Of a stretch of DNA of 64,000 nt, positions 63,022 through 64,000 are shown piece after piece. The stretch's first letter is position 1, and every line of letters starts with the position of its first letter. The stretch spans positions 22,472 to 86,471 of the forward strand of contig CACIHJ010000003.1 in the NCBI GenBank assembly GCA_902586435.1, read 5' to 3'. The translations under genes were made by a program, and so were the position numbers. The notes beneath the pieces are model-generated. The model searched no databases. It was not told the origin of the DNA and saw nothing but the letters and a program-made list of their open reading frames with translations. Source of the stretch: an uncultured Bacteroidota bacterium (GTDB taxonomy: Bacteria; Bacteroidota; Bacteroidia; Flavobacteriales; Flavobacteriaceae).

Positions 63022-63756
63022 CTATTTATTAAGATAATTTTCAATTCCCTCTGCCATTGAACGAGATTCTTCTGTAGGGACCTCTATATCAACATTTAAA
63101 TTCTTACTTTTTGCAGCTTCTAAAGTTGTTTTTCCATAAACTGCAATAAGTGTTTTATTTTGTTTAAAATCTGGAAAATTCTCAAATAACGAATCTATCC
63201 CTAAAGGGCTATAGAATACAAGGAGATCGTAGTATACATCACTTAGGTCGGACAGATCACTTACAACAGTTTTATATAGTTGAACCCTTTCCCAAGAGAT
63301 TTCAAATGAATCTAGTTTACTTACTATTCTTGGGTTAAGGCTTCCTGATGTTGGAACTAAATATTTTTCTCCTATAAATTTTTCAAAAGTACTTTCAAGA
63401 TCATCAAAACTATTGTTACCTACATAGATTTTTCTCTTTCTATATACAACATATTTTTGAAGATAAAAGGCAACTGCTTCAGATTGACAGAAGTATTTAG
63501 TTTGATCAGGGACTTTAAATCTCATTTCTTCAGCAATTCTAAAGAAATGATCAACAGCATTTCTACTGGTTAATATAATATTATGGAATTTAGAAAAATC
63601 TACTTTTTGGGATCTCACTTTTTTTGCTGTCAAGCCCTCTACATGAATAAATGGCCTAAAGTCAATTTTAACCTTATGCTTTCTTTTAAGCTTGGAATAT
63701 GGGGAGTTCTCATTAGATGGTTCCGGCTGTGAGATTAGGATAGTCTTAATTTTCAT
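63022..63756 (-). CDS. hemD: Uroporphyrinogen-III synthase
   Basis: Closes and inverts ring D of hydroxymethylbilane in heme synthesis. The protein has the weakly conserved HemD fold: ILISQPEPSNENSPY at the N-terminus, IILTSRNAVDHFF, LVFYSPLGIDSLFENFP, and AVYGKTTLEAAKSKNL near the C-terminus. Its length of 244 residues is normal. It is 18 bases after a DUF4271 gene; the hemD/DUF4271 pairing is typical of flavobacteria, which supports the call. Confidence 0.88.
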   Translation of the reverse strand: MKIKTILISQPEPSNENSPYSKLKRKHKVKIDFRPFIHVEGLTAKKVRSQKVDFSKFHNIILTSRNAVDHFFRIAEEMRFKVPDQTKYFCQSEAVAFYLQKYVVYRKRKIYVGNNSFDDLESTFEKFIGEKYLVPTSGSLNPRIVSKLDSFEISWERVQLYKTVVSDLSDLSDVYYDLLVFYSPLGIDSLFENFPDFKQNKTLIAVYGKTTLEAAKSKNLNVDIEVPTEESRSMAEGIENYLNK

Positions 63757-63774
63757 GGTTAATAGTAATTAAAT

Positions 63775-64000
63775 CTACTCCTTTAGAATATTTGTATAAA
63801 ACCATATCCAAGGGGCTAATTTGAACGCACAAAGATACAAAATAAAATAAATAATATTCCTTATGTTACCCCTTCTAATCAGATATGAATAATTGTTTAA
63901 CTGTGCTATCATATAGATAAATACACATAGAGAAGAAGAGACTTTAAGAAATAATGAATTTTCAACAAAGTAATAGCTGTTTACTAGATTAATTATAAAT
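63775..64000 (-). CDS. DUF4271 membrane protein, C-terminal fragment
   Basis: A minus-strand frame enters from the right edge and ends at the stop complement at 63775-63777. The roughly 75 residues visible have hydrophobic segments (LKVSSSLCVFIYMIAQL; NIRNIIYFILYLCAFKLAPWIW), the latter resembling the 'FLYLCALEIxPLL' end of DUF4271 proteins. These are Bacteroidota integral membrane proteins of unknown function, commonly paired with hemD. The frame has no stop up to the window edge. Confidence 0.6.
   Translation of the reverse strand, partial: FIINLVNSYYFVENSLFLKVSSSLCVFIYMIAQLNNYSYLIRRGNIRNIIYFILYLCAFKLAPWIWFYTNILKE

Overview
This is a strongly AT-rich stretch of a bacterial chromosome. Almost every gene order in it matches Bacteroidota, class Flavobacteriia. 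The clearest signs are the nadK-uppS-bamA-ompH block, the asnS-rpoN-porT-exbD-exbD-exbB block, the ftsX-DUF3098-truB block, the GH3/DUF2797 pair, the hemD/DUF4271 pair, a Bacteroidota-type leucyl-tRNA synthetase with an extra insertion, and promoter elements of the TAnnTTTG type. Genes are packed tightly. Convergent neighbours abut or overlap by a few bases, and only one clear intrinsic terminator was found. This fits a streamlined, probably marine, flavobacterium; the lifestyle is inference.

Layout. 1-2.2 kb: end of an efflux adaptor, its TolC partner, and tsaB. 2.2-6.9 kb (minus): envelope block ompH, bamA, uppS, nadK. 6.9-8.9 kb (plus): pdxJ, an alpha/beta hydrolase, a GNAT acetyltransferase. 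8.9-15.6 kb (minus): mgtE, rsmA, serS, ribF, pth, rplY, prs. 15.7-21 kb: tRNA-Leu(CAA), a HAD phosphatase, a Tat-exported TIM-barrel protein, a TonB-dependent receptor, and a glutaryl-CoA-type dehydrogenase. 21-24.4 kb: rimM-rpsP (minus) and clpP-clpX (plus). 24.4-28.7 kb: GH3 protein, DUF2797 protein, rluF, a YhhQ-type transporter, and a SpoU methyltransferase. 28.7-32.9 kb: mutS, a stand-alone Smr domain, a coiled-coil lipoprotein with a zinc-protease signature, tRNA-Gly, tRNA-Leu(UAA), and a terminator. 32.9-35 kb (minus): DinB/YfiT-like protein, glycosyltransferase, AraC-family remnant, SCP2 protein. 35-40.3 kb: fadN-fadA, then umuD-umuC on the other strand. 40.4-47.3 kb (plus): sucA, sucB, tatD, tRNA-Ser, S9 peptidase. 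47.3-50 kb: a second YhhQ-type transporter with a phosphoribosyltransferase, then a PhoPQ-related lipoprotein. 50-53 kb: the ExbB/ExbD/PorT cluster. 53-59 kb (minus): rpoN, asnS, frr, pyrH, truB, DUF3098, ftsX. 59-64 kb: leuS, SemiSWEET, YugP-like peptidase, hemD, and a DUF4271 fragment.

Most of the window is core housekeeping: translation, tRNA modification, outer-membrane biogenesis, the TCA cycle, beta-oxidation, and mismatch or translesion repair. No phage, insertion sequence, CRISPR array or defence island was recognised, and I found no convincing wholly new system. The least ordinary items are the coiled-coil lipoprotein metallopeptidase, the Smr domain overlapping mutS, the repetitive acidic tails on ribosomal proteins S16 and L25, an AraC-family remnant next to a perfect palindrome between scp2 and fadNA, and the transporter/phosphoribosyltransferase pair. 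All function calls come from reading motifs and gene order; no database search was run.
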